Shown piece after piece: positions 4,990 through 5,193 of a stretch of 5,193 bases of DNA. A program made the position numbers and the translations under genes. The stretch comes from Treponema sp. (GTDB lineage Bacteria; Spirochaetota; Spirochaetia; Treponematales; Treponemataceae). Every line of letters starts with the position of its first letter. Position 1 is the stretch's first letter. The stretch lies in assembly GCA_003455655.1 (NCBI GenBank), contig DMQP01000179.1, positions 1 to 5,193 on the forward strand, written 5' to 3'. The notes below the pieces were generated by a model. It saw nothing but the letters and a program-made list of their open reading frames with translations, made no database searches and had not been told where the DNA came from.

Positions 4990-5193
4990 TCAAGCCGTGC
5001 GGGTAACCGTTATAACCTCCCCTGTGTATTTGTCAATAACAATGTAGGGTCCGCCTCCGTTAACACGAAACATCACATGAAATATATTAAGACCTTCTAT
5101 TACCCATAAATGGTCTTCTTGCAGAGAAACATCATATTCATACGGCAAAAGATATAGTCGTCCGTATTTTCTGCCCCACACCTGTTTTGCCCA
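4990..5193 (-). CDS. NTF2-fold immunity-like protein, 3' part (5' end outside the window)
   Basis: The reading frame is open from the window edge to the TGA at 4992-4990, giving 67 C-terminal residues. The only in-frame start-like codon near the edge is a GTG at 5181 with no ribosome binding site, and the residues before it (WAKQ) fit the family, so the gene is treated as cut by the window. The pattern AKQVWGRKYG ... PYEYDVSLQEDHLWVIEG ... GGGPYIVIDKYTGEVITV matches, from memory, the NTF2-fold immunity proteins (YhhH-like), whose C-termini read A..VW...YG......P......D..W.V.G.......GG..YI.I.K..G.V. Members are linked to polymorphic toxin loci, but many are orphans and some may have other roles. 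No toxin gene is visible in the window. It lies just upstream of the lipoprotein at 4141-4941 on the same strand. Confidence 0.72.
   Translation of the reverse strand, partial: WAKQVWGRKYGRLYLLPYEYDVSLQEDHLWVIEGLNIFHVMFRVNGGGPYIVIDKYTGEVITVTRTA

Noticed and set aside
1..5193. CRISPR array, insertion sequence, rRNA or replication origin
   Set aside because: No regularly spaced repeats, transposase-like protein, long terminal inverted repeats or rRNA-like stretches were found on either strand.

Overview
The window looks like chromosome from a treponeme-type spirochaete. The diagnostic evidence is a tandem pair of short FlaA-family proteins (periplasmic flagellar filament sheath) on the minus strand. 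Spirochaete-style lipoproteins, a moderately AT-rich base composition and a tRNA gene without an encoded CCA end fit this. The genus is an inference from these families; nothing in the window proves the species.

Layout. (a) 1-1552, plus strand: a near-consensus sigma-70 promoter (35-63), with two small dyads just upstream, drives a membrane-anchored TPR protein (101-784). A lipoprotein gene (803-1552) follows 18 bases later, and the two probably form one transcript. (b) 1564-1679, minus strand: a tRNA-Arg(UCU) gene with its own promoter. (c) 1699-2403, plus strand: a conserved hypothetical protein with a PD-(D/E)XK-like nuclease signature (E...D...ExQ) and a probable C-terminal winged helix. 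The tRNA promoter overlaps the region just before its start. (d) 2402-2504: three hairpins in a row, mainly terminators for the leftward flaA unit; one is symmetrical enough to work in both directions. (e) 2511-4110, minus strand: two secreted FlaA-family proteins, 12 bases apart, behind a promoter that matches the sigma-70 consensus exactly (TTGACA, 17 bases, TATAAT) and a leader of about 110 bases that can fold next to the ribosome binding site. (f) 4141-5193, minus strand: a lipoprotein with a soluble N-terminal domain and three membrane segments, preceded by the 3' part of an NTF2-fold immunity-like gene that runs off the window.

How the parts work together. The flaA pair is a self-contained, strongly expressed and strongly terminated unit, as expected for abundant filament sheath components. 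The TPR/lipoprotein pair and the immunity-like/lipoprotein pair are envelope genes of unknown role. The nuclease-like gene beside the tRNA is the clearest uncharacterised protein. No insertion sequence, CRISPR array, rRNA or replication origin was seen. No complete new multi-gene system can be demonstrated; the best leads are the nuclease-like gene, the immunity-like module that is cut by the window edge, and the repeat-rich flaA control region.
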